Assembly: GCA_039795755.1 (NCBI GenBank)
Contig: JBDKLF010000056.1
Coordinates: 1-24,419 of the forward strand
DNA length: 24,419 bases
Direction of reading: 5' to 3'
From: JANNXY01 sp039795755
Lineage (GTDB): Bacteria; Patescibacteriota; Minisyncoccia; Phycocordibacterales; CAIZIN01
The notes below the pieces were generated by a model that was not told the origin of the DNA, ran no database searches, and saw only the letters and a program-made list of their open reading frames with translations. Within the stretch, counting starts at the first letter, position 1, and the number at the start of each line of letters is the position of its first letter. Position numbers and translations under genes: made by a program. Positions 13,010-21,163 of this stretch are shown piece by piece.

Positions 13010-14947
13010 ATGCAACATCTCGCGTCACTCAATGATCGTCAGAGAGAAGCGGTTCTTCATACAGAAGGACCGCTTCTTGTACTTGCGGGGGCTGGTGCGG
13101 GCAAGACCAAGATGGTGACCTTTCGAATTCTTCACCTTATCAAGCAGGGAATTGCTCCACATAATATTCTTGCTATTACGTTCACTAACAAAGCAGCCAA
13201 AGAAATGCGTGATCGTGTCATGCATCTGATTCACAGTGATAAAGAACTTAATATTCCTATCTCATTTCATGAGAAGCCTTTTGTCTCGACCTTTCATGCG
13301 CTCGGAGTTCATATATTGCGTGAACATGCACAGAAACTTGGTCTCAAGCGTACGTTCGCTATTTTTGATAAAAGTGACGCAAAACGCGCAGTAAAGGAAG
13401 CAATTGTTGAGAGTGGACTTGATCCAAAGACCTATGATCCAGGCAAATTCCTCTCAATGATTTCACGTGAGAAAGGACAAATGAAGACCGTGGGAATGCT
13501 CGAAGGTGAAGCGAGTAATGACTATACACGAACCATGCTCTTCGAAGTATGGAGTAAATACGAGAAGACACTACGTCGAGAGCAGGCACTCGACTTCGAT
13601 GATCTCCTCCTACGAACCGCAATGCTCCTTCGTGATCATCAAGAGGTACGCGAATATTACCAAGCATTATGGAAGTATGTGCATGTTGATGAATATCAAG
13701 ATACGAATACCGTGCAATATGAGATTGCAAAAATACTCGTTGGCCCGAATCGCAATATTTGTGTCGTAGGAGATATTGATCAGAATATTTATAGTTGGCG
13801 AGGAGCAGATATCAAGAATATTCTTAATTTCGAGAAAGATTATCGAGATGCAAAGGTGGTATTGCTCGAAGAAAACTATCGCTCAACACAAACCATTCTC
13901 AATGCAGCGAATGAGGTGATTGAGAAGAATGAGCGACGAAGAAAGAAAGTACTCTTCACCAATAATCACAAAGGCGAAAAGATTCAGCTCACCTGTGCAT
14001 ATGATGAGAACGATGAAGCACGTATGATTGCAGAAAAGATCGATACCATCATGCGAAAGGGAGGTGAGCCCAAAGACATTGCCATTCTCTATCGTGCCAA
14101 CTTCCAATCGCGAGTGCTCGAAGAAGCAATGCTCCGGCATAGTATTCCGTATCAAGTATTGGGTACCAAGTTCTTCGAACGTCGTGAAATCAAAGATGTG
14201 CTCTCATATATACGTGCAGCGTGTAATCCGGAATCACTAGGAGACATTAAGCGTGTGATCAATGAACCAACACGAGGGATTGGTAAGGTAACTGTAGTCA
14301 AAGTAATGGAAGGAAAGCGAAATGAATTACCATTGGCGACCCGCACAAAGGTTGATGACTTCTATAATCTGCTCGGTGAAATCAAGGAAATGGTTGAGCG
14401 TGATCGTCCTTCAGCAGTAGTAGCATTTGTACTTCGTGCCTCTGGAATGGAAGAAGCATTCCTTGCTGACGGCCTCGAAGGAGAAGAACGATTAGAAAAC
14501 GTCAAGGAATTGGTAACACTTGCTACCAAGTACGATGCAATGGAACAAATGCACGGAATCGAAAAGATGCTCGAAGAAGCAGCACTTGCCTCAGATCAAG
14601 ACGAAATCAAAGAAGAACAGAATGCAGTGAAACTCATGACGATTCATGCCGCAAAAGGTCTTGAATTCAATCATGTGTTCATCACTGGTCTCGAGCAAGG
14701 GCTATTCCCTCATGAGCGAATGGGTGAAAAGAAAGATGATGATGAAGAAGAGCGAAGATTATTCTATGTAGCGCTTACTCGTGCACGTACACAACTCTAT
14801 CTCTCGTGCGCAAGCATTCGAACCATATTCGGACAGAAGCAAGTAGGTGTTCCTTCAGAATTTATTTCTGATATTAGTACTGATCTCATTGAGCAAGAAG
14901 AGCGCAAGGTGATGAGTAGTGCACGAGATATCTTTATTGATTTTTAG
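13010..14947 (+). CDS. pcrA: UvrD/PcrA/Rep-type superfamily 1A DNA helicase
   Basis: This 645-residue 3'-5' helicase acts in repair and replication restart. Motifs in order: Q motif LNDRQREAV (7-15), Walker A GAGAGKT (27-33), Ia TFTNKAAKEM (58-66), Walker B VDEYQDT (226-232), motif III GDIDQNIYSWRGAD (254-267), motif IV EENYRS (287-292), motif V MTIHAAKGLEF and motif VI FYVALTRAR near the C-terminus. Motif III has Ile and Asn where most PcrA proteins have Asp and Ser. It is shorter than typical PcrA/UvrD (about 720 residues) because the C-terminal tail that binds RNA polymerase or partner proteins is missing. The stop codon abuts the stop of the convergent membrane gene. An extended -10 box suggests a leaderless mRNA. 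Confidence 0.93.
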   Translation: MQHLASLNDRQREAVLHTEGPLLVLAGAGAGKTKMVTFRILHLIKQGIAPHNILAITFTNKAAKEMRDRVMHLIHSDKELNIPISFHEKPFVSTFHALGVHILREHAQKLGLKRTFAIFDKSDAKRAVKEAIVESGLDPKTYDPGKFLSMISREKGQMKTVGMLEGEASNDYTRTMLFEVWSKYEKTLRREQALDFDDLLLRTAMLLRDHQEVREYYQALWKYVHVDEYQDTNTVQYEIAKILVGPNRNICVVGDIDQNIYSWRGADIKNILNFEKDYRDAKVVLLEENYRSTQTILNAANEVIEKNERRRKKVLFTNNHKGEKIQLTCAYDENDEARMIAEKIDTIMRKGGEPKDIAILYRANFQSRVLEEAMLRHSIPYQVLGTKFFERREIKDVLSYIRAACNPESLGDIKRVINEPTRGIGKVTVVKVMEGKRNELPLATRTKVDDFYNLLGEIKEMVERDRPSAVVAFVLRASGMEEAFLADGLEGEERLENVKELVTLATKYDAMEQMHGIEKMLEEAALASDQDEIKEEQNAVKLMTIHAAKGLEFNHVFITGLEQGLFPHERMGEKKDDDEEERRLFYVALTRARTQLYLSCASIRTIFGQKQVGVPSEFISDISTDLIEQEERKVMSSARDIFIDF

Positions 14948-15874
14948 TTAAATCCCAAAGGCTTCAAGAGAAAGCAATGAGATTATGAATATGATACCGA
15001 TCCACGCGAGAACCTTGATCATGTGACGATGAAGGGGTTTTTTGTCTTCAACGGGATGATCTTTCACAAATGAGTAGAGATGGAAGTAGAAAATCATAAG
15101 GAGAGATGGAAGAATAAGCGAGAGGACGAATGATACGAATGTATATAATGTTCCTGCAACAAAGCTGAGTACACGAATAGTGTATGGAGAGAAATTAAGT
15201 AAGGTGAAAGGGTATACAAGTAAGGTGGCGAGAAGAGGAAGTATCAGACTTGTTGCCTGAATAATAAGAATGACGAGCAATGATCTCCAGAGTATTTCTA
15301 TGCCATGCCCTTTGAGATACCAAGCGCCTTTGATAACAGCCCTCATACCATGAGTATTCTCGAGAGTAGCAATGAAAACAGTGATGATTGCGAGTGGTAT
15401 AAGAAGTACCCCAGGGATTACCAGTAAGGCCATTCCTCCGAGAATAATCATACTGAGTATACTTACCGTCCAGAGATAATACGGAGTTCTACGAAGCGAG
15501 GTGGTGAGAAGGTGCTTAAATCCTTGATTACGAATTGTTGGATCAATTGCATAAATAGTCATTACCTGACTAATCACAATACAGATAATAAATACGAGAA
15601 GAATACCTGATACGAGCCCAAGGTCGGCAATGAGAGAGAATGGAGTGGGGTAGTGATTAGAGATAATCGTTGGATCGATATTCTTACCTTCGATAATGAG
15701 TGTCTTGAGCCATGGCATCACTGCAACAATATTCATCCATGCAATGGTTCCAATAACTACCGTTGCGAGGTTAATGAGTGAAAACACTCCCCATCCTTGT
15801 CGCCATGTTTTGAAAGTACTTATAATTGATGACCACAGAGAAGGATACTGTGGCATTTCTGATTGGGTGTACAT
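14948..15874 (-). CDS. Polytopic membrane protein, about six helices
   Basis: This 308-residue protein has hydrophobic segments at about 33-56, 85-110, 135-170, 195-225, 235-268 and 286-306, separated by short basic loops. The segment LLTTSLRRTPYYLWTVSIL and the ENTHGMRAVIKGAWYLKG loop resemble the membrane domains of the DUF975/YciC or glycerophosphodiester-phosphodiesterase membrane group, but the match is weak and no catalytic motif is seen. It is transcribed divergently from rsmA across a 28-base gap. Its ATG lies seven bases after TAAAAT on the minus strand. It ends exactly at the helicase stop, with no intergenic base. A role in transport or membrane organisation is possible. Confidence 0.75.
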   Translation of the reverse strand: MYTQSEMPQYPSLWSSIISTFKTWRQGWGVFSLINLATVVIGTIAWMNIVAVMPWLKTLIIEGKNIDPTIISNHYPTPFSLIADLGLVSGILLVFIICIVISQVMTIYAIDPTIRNQGFKHLLTTSLRRTPYYLWTVSILSMIILGGMALLVIPGVLLIPLAIITVFIATLENTHGMRAVIKGAWYLKGHGIEILWRSLLVILIIQATSLILPLLATLLVYPFTLLNFSPYTIRVLSFVAGTLYTFVSFVLSLILPSLLMIFYFHLYSFVKDHPVEDKKPLHRHMIKVLAWIGIIFIISLLSLEAFGI

Positions 15875-15902
15875 AAGTCATATTTTAGCATATTGTAGTA
15901 CC
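15875..15902. promoter_or_regulatory. 28-bp bidirectional promoter region
   Basis: Between the divergent ATG codons. TAAAAT on the minus strand (15882-15887) is seven bases before the membrane-protein ATG, and TATTGT on the plus strand (15891-15896) is six bases before the rsmA ATG. The -35 boxes, if used, would lie inside the opposing genes. Confidence 0.5.
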
Positions 15903-16664
15903 ATGTTTGCAAAGAAATCACTCGGACAGAACTTCCTTATCTCCACACAACCAGTGCGACGTATGATTGAATGTGCAAAAGTCATTGCTTCAGATACTGT
16001 GCTTGAGATTGGACCAGGGAAGGGTGTACTTACCAAAGCATTACTTGCAACAGGTGCTCGAGTGATTGCTGTTGAGAAAGATGACAATCTCATCCCGCTC
16101 CTTCAAGTGTCATTTGATGCAGAAATTCGTACCGGACAATTTACTCTTATTCATGGAGATGTACTTACCTTGTTCGCTACTCATCCAGCGCTACTCACAA
16201 AAGGCTACAAAGTTGTTGCGAATATTCCGTACTATATTACTGGTGAAATTATTCGAATGTTTCTCGAGGCAGAAATACAGCCGGATACGATTGCATTGTT
16301 AGTACAAAAGGAAGTTGCTGAACGAATTGTTGCTCGTGATGGAAAGGAGAGTATTCTCTCGATTAGTGTTAAAGCATATGGAGTTCCTGAATATGGTGGA
16401 ACAGTGAAGAAATCCTTATTCAGACCGATTCCCAATGTTGATTCCGCTATTATTGCAATTCATCATATAACAAAAGCATTGTTTGTTGATAAGCAGGTGA
16501 GTGAACTGAGATTCTTCGAAGTAGTAAAAGCAGGATTCGCACATAAGCGCAAACAGCTCAAAAATAATTTAAAAGGAGTGATTGATGATACCAAACTTGA
16601 AAGTGTTGGCATGCGACGTGCAGAAGAGCTTACGGTACAAGAATGGATTGAACTCAGCGCATGA
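15903..16664 (+). CDS. rsmA: 16S rRNA dimethyladenosine transferase
   Basis: This 253-residue KsgA/RsmA enzyme dimethylates the two adjacent adenines in the 3'-terminal hairpin of 16S rRNA using S-adenosylmethionine, late in 30S assembly. It shows the family start KKSLGQNFL (4-12), SAM-binding motif I LEIGPGKGVLT (34-44), the acidic end of motif II (VEKD, 57-60), motif IV NIPYYI (107-112) and the C-terminal helical domain with AHKRKQLKNNL. The frame stays open upstream to 15696, but that part is antisense to the membrane protein and unlike the family. ATG 15903 gives the standard N-terminus and has a -10-like box six bases before it. It ends with TGA, showing that TGA is a stop in this genome. 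Confidence 0.95.
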   Translation: MFAKKSLGQNFLISTQPVRRMIECAKVIASDTVLEIGPGKGVLTKALLATGARVIAVEKDDNLIPLLQVSFDAEIRTGQFTLIHGDVLTLFATHPALLTKGYKVVANIPYYITGEIIRMFLEAEIQPDTIALLVQKEVAERIVARDGKESILSISVKAYGVPEYGGTVKKSLFRPIPNVDSAIIAIHHITKALFVDKQVSELRFFEVVKAGFAHKRKQLKNNLKGVIDDTKLESVGMRRAEELTVQEWIELSA

Positions 16665-16669
16665 GTTGA

Positions 16670-18196
16670 TTATTCAAGTGATGTTCCAATCCCTCGAATA
16701 TAGTCGATAGTTCCCTGCGGACTTCCTTCGCTTGAACAAGAGTTACCAGAGTAGACTTCACAAATGCCTCCTTGGTAGAATCCTCCGATAACATTAGGTC
16801 CGGTGCTGAATACGTTGTAATTTGCTCGTAGTTGTGATGATCCGTACTGATAGACGAGTTGCTTTTGTGAGTTGGTAACCTTGTCTTGTATATAGAGAAG
16901 TACTCCAGCACTACAAGTACAGTAGGTGACCTGGGTGATATTTCCACCGAAGAAATCAATATTACCAGTTCCACCAGAAGTTCCTCCTGCTCCTCCGCCA
17001 CCACCTGCAGATGATCCTCCAGCTGCACCACCGAACACAGCACCGTACGCTCCACCTGAAGAGCTGCCTCCACCGAGAAGCATTCCGCTTGGACTATATT
17101 GATACACCGTATCAAAGGCTTTATCTCCACCAATGAGTCGGATGATGAGACCTTGTGGACTGAGCGCCCACATTAATTTGTCGATATCAGCAATACTTGA
17201 AGTAATTCCACTGCTTTTTGATTGGGAAGACGCCGACTCGGATTTCTTTTTGTTCTCCGCAGCGATTTTTGCTTGTTCAGTTTCTATTTGATTTGCTGTG
17301 GCTTGATTGGCTGCACAGGTAGTACATGTTGTGGTGTCTATGTAAATTTCGTTTTGGGCTGTGTTGTGAGCTTGTGCTGGGAATGCGTAACTGACTACTG
17401 CATAAGTATCACTAAGTCCATTTGCATTCTGTACCTTGATGTAGATGTTGATAGTGTATCCAGCGTAGAGGTCCTTTGCTTGAGAAAAGCCAGAAAAATC
17501 ATTCAAACTAAAAGTAATACTTGTTCCATCTGTTGAAGTAGCGTACTTCATATCACCAATCGTTCCATAAAGCACATTGTTAACTGTGCTGAAATTCGTT
17601 CCGGTGAGTGTAATCTTTTGTGTCGGCTTACTTACTTTGAGTGGGGAAATATCTGTAAGAGTCGGTCTTTGTGGGTTACTTGAATTGATATCATTGTCGG
17701 TAAATATTGATGTTTTTGTATCACCTGATACTTTTGTTTTTTGCTTTGAAGGTTTTTCTTGTGTTGATTCTGAATCGGATGAGTTTGTTGAGTTGTTTTC
17801 AGTTGAATTATTACCATTGATTGTTTCGATGAGTGAATTGAGCTTATTTCGAGTGCTTTGTCCCACGAATCCTGTTCCTACCGCAAGGTTATTGGGTGTG
17901 AGAATATCGGACGCATAGAGTTCTTGGAAGCGAATGACAGCGTTTTTTGTCTTTTCTCCAAAGTACGTAGTTTCATTGCCAGGAGATCCGAATCCGGTAT
18001 CTGTTACTTGGGTTCTGCTATCTGAGTTAAGTATTTCTTGTAAGTACTTCACATCAGTAAGTGTGGTACCTTGCTTCATGTCATACAGAAATATGAATCC
18101 GTAGGGTGCGGTGAGTGCTTGAGTGGTATGTACTAACGAAAATACTCCTGTAATCAAGAGACTGAGAGTGATAACTAACAAATAACCTTTTTTCAT
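16670..18196 (-). CDS. Secreted peptidoglycan-binding and IPT/TIG-domain protein
   Basis: This 508-residue protein has a signal peptide (1-27, ending HTTQA), a PG_binding_1-like helical domain (about 40-122, with DVKYLQEILNSD and TKNAVIRFQELYA), a Ser/Thr/Asn linker (about 127-178) and an IPT/TIG-like beta domain (about 179-272, ITLTGTNFS). A CTTC pair (291-294) precedes a helical region, and a Gly/Ser-rich hinge (about 374-411) leads to a Cys-containing C-terminal domain with CTC at 426-428 and C479 and C487. The frame is open upstream to 18343, but the ATG at 18196 begins a clean signal peptide and lies seven bases after TATACT, with GAGGTG in between that could also act as a ribosome site. 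It is divergent from the envelope operon. It is probably a wall-attached surface protein of that system. Confidence 0.8.
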   Translation of the reverse strand: MKKGYLLVITLSLLITGVFSLVHTTQALTAPYGFIFLYDMKQGTTLTDVKYLQEILNSDSRTQVTDTGFGSPGNETTYFGEKTKNAVIRFQELYASDILTPNNLAVGTGFVGQSTRNKLNSLIETINGNNSTENNSTNSSDSESTQEKPSKQKTKVSGDTKTSIFTDNDINSSNPQRPTLTDISPLKVSKPTQKITLTGTNFSTVNNVLYGTIGDMKYATSTDGTSITFSLNDFSGFSQAKDLYAGYTINIYIKVQNANGLSDTYAVVSYAFPAQAHNTAQNEIYIDTTTCTTCAANQATANQIETEQAKIAAENKKKSESASSQSKSSGITSSIADIDKLMWALSPQGLIIRLIGGDKAFDTVYQYSPSGMLLGGGSSSGGAYGAVFGGAAGGSSAGGGGGAGGTSGGTGNIDFFGGNITQVTYCTCSAGVLLYIQDKVTNSQKQLVYQYGSSQLRANYNVFSTGPNVIGGFYQGGICEVYSGNSCSSEGSPQGTIDYIRGIGTSLE

Positions 18197-18203
18197 GCAC
18201 CTC

Positions 18204-18209
18204 AGTATA
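18204..18209 (-). promoter_or_regulatory. -10 box of the secreted PG-binding gene
   Basis: TATACT on the minus strand, seven bases before ATG 18196. No good -35 box was found. Confidence 0.5.
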
Positions 18210-18219
18210 TCATTATTGG

Positions 18220-18259
18220 TTGAATGTTCTCTAGTGATTGGATACAATTGTATGTATCC
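18220..18259 (+). promoter_or_regulatory. Promoter and dyad before the 18260 operon
   Basis: TTGAAT (18220-18225) and TACAAT (18243-18248) are separated by 17 bases. The transcript would start about five bases before ATG 18260. A perfect inverted repeat GGATAC-8-GTATCC (18240-18259) covers the -10 box and start site, a typical operator position. The gap to the divergent gene is only 63 bases, so one regulator could control both directions. Confidence 0.5.
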
Positions 18260-19219
18260 ATGGTTCATCCAAGTAACAAAATAATTGCAACTGCCATTGT
18301 GTGTATTGCATTGGTGGGAAGTGTTGCATATGTACAGTTCCACCCAAAGGTGACTCCTCCTCCGAATGGAATACTTACGACCATTGAACTCCCTGAAGTG
18401 TCTGTGCCTATTTACGCTACCGAAGATACAACTGATACTGACGGAGACGGACTCAAAGATTGGCAGGAAATGATTCAGGGTACTGAAATTGATAATCCCG
18501 ACACAGACGGTGATGGTACCAAAGACGGCGCAGAAGTTGCAGCAGCACGAAATCCGCTCAAAGCAGGTCCAAATGACAAAGCCGATGCTGCAACAGAGCT
18601 CAAGATAGATACAACGGCGCTCTATAGCTCATTTGTACCCAAGTCACTCACTGATAATATTTCAAAAGAGCTTTTCTCTGCTTATATACAAGCAAAGAAT
18701 TCAGGAGATCTCGCTGATGCATCAGGTGACAATCTCAACACGATCGCGAGTACAATTGCACAAGAGACATTAGCAAAGAATCAGATCATCCAGCGTTATG
18801 ATATAAGCTCAATTGGAACTTTTGATGATAGTGACCTGGATAAGGGCAAGGAGTATGGTGAGCGATTCGGTACACTATATATAGCAATGCTTGAGCGTAT
18901 TGATCAGGGAAGTGATGATCTCAGCTCGATTGCTACTGAATATCAGAATTTTTCAAAAGACATAACCGCTATCTATACTCCGCAATCATTAGCAGCGACT
19001 CAGGCAGCTATTGGTAACAGTTTTTATAACATCGCAATTATGTTCTCGATTATTGCAAAGTACGATGAAGATCCAATTCGTGCAGCGTTGGCGATCAAAA
19101 ATATGAGAGAGTTGGTAGCACTACAACCAAAACTGTTCATATCTGTGGCGAATTATTTCACTCGTAATGGTATACTGTTTGAAAATCAGGATATTCAAAG
19201 ACTATGGGCAAATATTTAA
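18260..19219 (+). CDS. Membrane-anchored protein with calcium-binding type 3 repeats
   Basis: This 319-residue protein has an N-terminal signal anchor (about 7-27, ATAIVCIALVGSVAYV), then a short linker and two thrombospondin type 3-like, Asp-rich loops: DTDGDGLKDWQE at about 59-70 and DTDGDGTKDGAE at 81-92. Such loops bind calcium and stiffen extracellular stalks. The remaining 200 residues are mainly helical without recognisable motifs and end in a hydrophobic helical stretch. The upstream frame reaches 18224, but ATG 18260 directly precedes the anchor and suits the promoter. The end overlaps the next gene by 16 bases, indicating translational coupling. It probably stands on the outside of the cytoplasmic membrane as part of the same envelope assembly. 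Confidence 0.8.
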   Translation: MVHPSNKIIATAIVCIALVGSVAYVQFHPKVTPPPNGILTTIELPEVSVPIYATEDTTDTDGDGLKDWQEMIQGTEIDNPDTDGDGTKDGAEVAAARNPLKAGPNDKADAATELKIDTTALYSSFVPKSLTDNISKELFSAYIQAKNSGDLADASGDNLNTIASTIAQETLAKNQIIQRYDISSIGTFDDSDLDKGKEYGERFGTLYIAMLERIDQGSDDLSSIATEYQNFSKDITAIYTPQSLAATQAAIGNSFYNIAIMFSIIAKYDEDPIRAALAIKNMRELVALQPKLFISVANYFTRNGILFENQDIQRLWANI

Positions 19220-21096
19220 CTTCTTTCATAGGTATACTCGTTATAATCAGTCAATTGGCGATACCTTTTGCCTACGCACAAGAATTACCTCAGTCAAATG
19301 GAGATACTGGTGCCAATAGTACATCCCTCTTCGGCGGTGCCCAAGTACAACAACAGGACGCTCAAGCAAAATCAAATGCAAAGATTATTTCTAATAATGC
19401 CAATGGGAGTCAGGCACAGGTCAATAATACTGGTGTAAAAACCGACAAAACAAAGAAAGCTGATTCATCAACATTCACTGCAGATGCAGTAGGGTGTAGT
19501 GTAGGACAAATCGCTGGAGGAATCGTCCGAGCCGGAATTAGTGGATTAATCAATGAAATCAAAGGTGAAGCAACGAGTGAAATAACTGATGAAATCTCTG
19601 GACTTGCAGGGCGATACGTACCAACCGATCCTCAGACAATCAAGACTGAGATCAAGAATATCAACAAAGACACTGCTCGTACAACAAGTAAGGAAGTAGG
19701 AGGAGGGCATCTTGGTCTTCTTGATTCATTGGTAGAAAGTGTCACAAGTATTAGTTGGGACTCTATTGGATTCTGTCTCGCTAATGCAACGATTCAGTAC
19801 CTCACACAATCAACAGTGAATTGGATCAATAGTGGTTTCGAGGGCAATCCAACTTTCGTTGATAATCCCGGACAATTCTTCCAGGATATGGCAGATATTG
19901 AGCTTGGATCATTTATTAATGAACTTGGTGTAGGCTTCATGTGTTCCGGTATTGCTCCCAAGGTTCGTATCGCTATTGTGAATGATTATCTCAAGCAAAA
20001 TGGTAATAAAGCCTTTAAAGACAAGTATAAATGTTCATTTGATAAAATTGGAACTAATCTAGAAGCATTTGCAAATAACTACAAGAACGGAGGAATCAAT
20101 GCCTTTGTTGAGCTTGTTTACAACCCCGCGAGCACTCCAAGTGGAGCGTATCTTGCCGCACAAGAAGAACTTGGTGGCAGAATTGCAAAGAAGCAAGGTC
20201 AAGCACAGTTCGAACTGCGTGCGACAGATTTCTTGAACTATAAGAAGTGTGATGAGGTAAGTGATGTAAAGACTCGTCAAATCAAAAAAGTAAATTGTAA
20301 GACCTATACTCCAGGACAATTGATTGAGCAACAAGCCAACAATGCTATTAATTCACCACGTAACCGTCTCGAAATCGCAGATGAATTCGATGAAATCGTT
20401 GGAGCTTTGGTGAATCAGCTTATCAAGGCAGCTCTTTCAGAAATCACTACTCCAGGAGATCCGAACAGTTATAACAAACAGACAACAACTGATGACGCAA
20501 AGACAACTCAAGAAATTAATCAGGTGCTCAATAATAGTGGCTATACCGGAACTGGCTATACACCCGCTCCTCCAGCTAAGCTTACTGGAACATGTTCAGT
20601 GTCTACAACCACTGTTGCGGTAGATGAGCCATTGCTCTACAAGATCACTGCACGAGGGGGTAATCAGCAATATATCTATGATTGGCTCGGTTCAGTTAAT
20701 TTCCCAACCTCAACACTTCAATCTGAGCTTATGATCTCATTCAGTTCAAGTACTGCTTCAACAACGGTAAGTGCACGAGTGAAGTCTGGTTCAAAGTCAG
20801 TAGTAGTGAAATGTCCTTCAGTTGTGGTAAACGAACCAATACCACTTCAGGTATCATGTGCAGCTGATGATACATCGGTAAGTACTGGTGATATGGTGAC
20901 ATGGAAGTCAACTGTGTCAGGGGGAACTGGCTATTATGTCTATGATTGGTCAGGTGATGTTGACCCAATTGGACAGACGAACCAAGACCACCGTGTGGTG
21001 TATTGGAGCAAGGGAACAAAGCGTGCAACACTCAATGTGGTATCAGGTAGTCAGAGCAAAACCGTCTCTTGTGATGCTGCAGTCAAGGTGAAATAG
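19204..21096 (+). CDS. Secreted helical protein with two C-terminal Ig-like domains
   Basis: This 630-residue protein has a signal peptide (1-25, ending FAYAQ), a Gln/Asn/Thr-rich linker (about 26-85), then a helical domain (about 90-410) containing several cysteines and the STVNWINSGFEGNPTFVDNP segment. A Thr/Pro linker leads to two tandem beta domains (about 459-545 and 548-630). These domains share C-x-V-(S/T)-type starts, a YxYDW core (IYDWLGS and VYDWSGD) and a closing VxC motif, so they arose by duplication and resemble PKD or bacterial Ig folds. The start overlaps the previous gene by 16 bases. From memory, similar helical proteins occur beside TrbL-like genes in CPR genomes, which suggests a periplasmic or surface partner of the following gene product. 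No enzyme motif seen. Confidence 0.78.
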   Translation: MGKYLTSFIGILVIISQLAIPFAYAQELPQSNGDTGANSTSLFGGAQVQQQDAQAKSNAKIISNNANGSQAQVNNTGVKTDKTKKADSSTFTADAVGCSVGQIAGGIVRAGISGLINEIKGEATSEITDEISGLAGRYVPTDPQTIKTEIKNINKDTARTTSKEVGGGHLGLLDSLVESVTSISWDSIGFCLANATIQYLTQSTVNWINSGFEGNPTFVDNPGQFFQDMADIELGSFINELGVGFMCSGIAPKVRIAIVNDYLKQNGNKAFKDKYKCSFDKIGTNLEAFANNYKNGGINAFVELVYNPASTPSGAYLAAQEELGGRIAKKQGQAQFELRATDFLNYKKCDEVSDVKTRQIKKVNCKTYTPGQLIEQQANNAINSPRNRLEIADEFDEIVGALVNQLIKAALSEITTPGDPNSYNKQTTTDDAKTTQEINQVLNNSGYTGTGYTPAPPAKLTGTCSVSTTTVAVDEPLLYKITARGGNQQYIYDWLGSVNFPTSTLQSELMISFSSSTASTTVSARVKSGSKSVVVKCPSVVVNEPIPLQVSCAADDTSVSTGDMVTWKSTVSGGTGYYVYDWSGDVDPIGQTNQDHRVVYWSKGTKRATLNVVSGSQSKTVSCDAAVKVK

Positions 21097-21114
21097 TTTC
21101 TTCACCATAAATAA

Positions 21115-21156
21115 GTGTAGAACTTGCTACACAATATATGTGTATTGATTTATAAT
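21115..21156 (+). promoter_or_regulatory. Promoter region with overlapping dyads before the TrbL-like gene
   Basis: GTGTAG-6-CTACAC (21115-21132) and ACACA-5-TGTGT (21129-21143) share the central ACAC, so only one can form at a time. They lie just before TATAAT (21151-21156), which is seven bases ahead of the GTG start. No T run follows the first hairpin, so it is not a terminator. A regulator binding GTGTA half-sites is possible. Confidence 0.45.
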
Positions 21157-21163
21157 AACTAGT

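Noticed and set aside
15696..15902. 69-codon N-terminal extension of RsmA
   Set aside because: It is antisense to the divergent membrane protein, has no counterpart in the KsgA family, and ATG 15903 yields the canonical start.
18197..18343. 49-codon extension of the secreted PG-binding protein
   Set aside because: It would place a Cys/His-rich stretch ahead of a perfect signal peptide and overlap the divergent gene.
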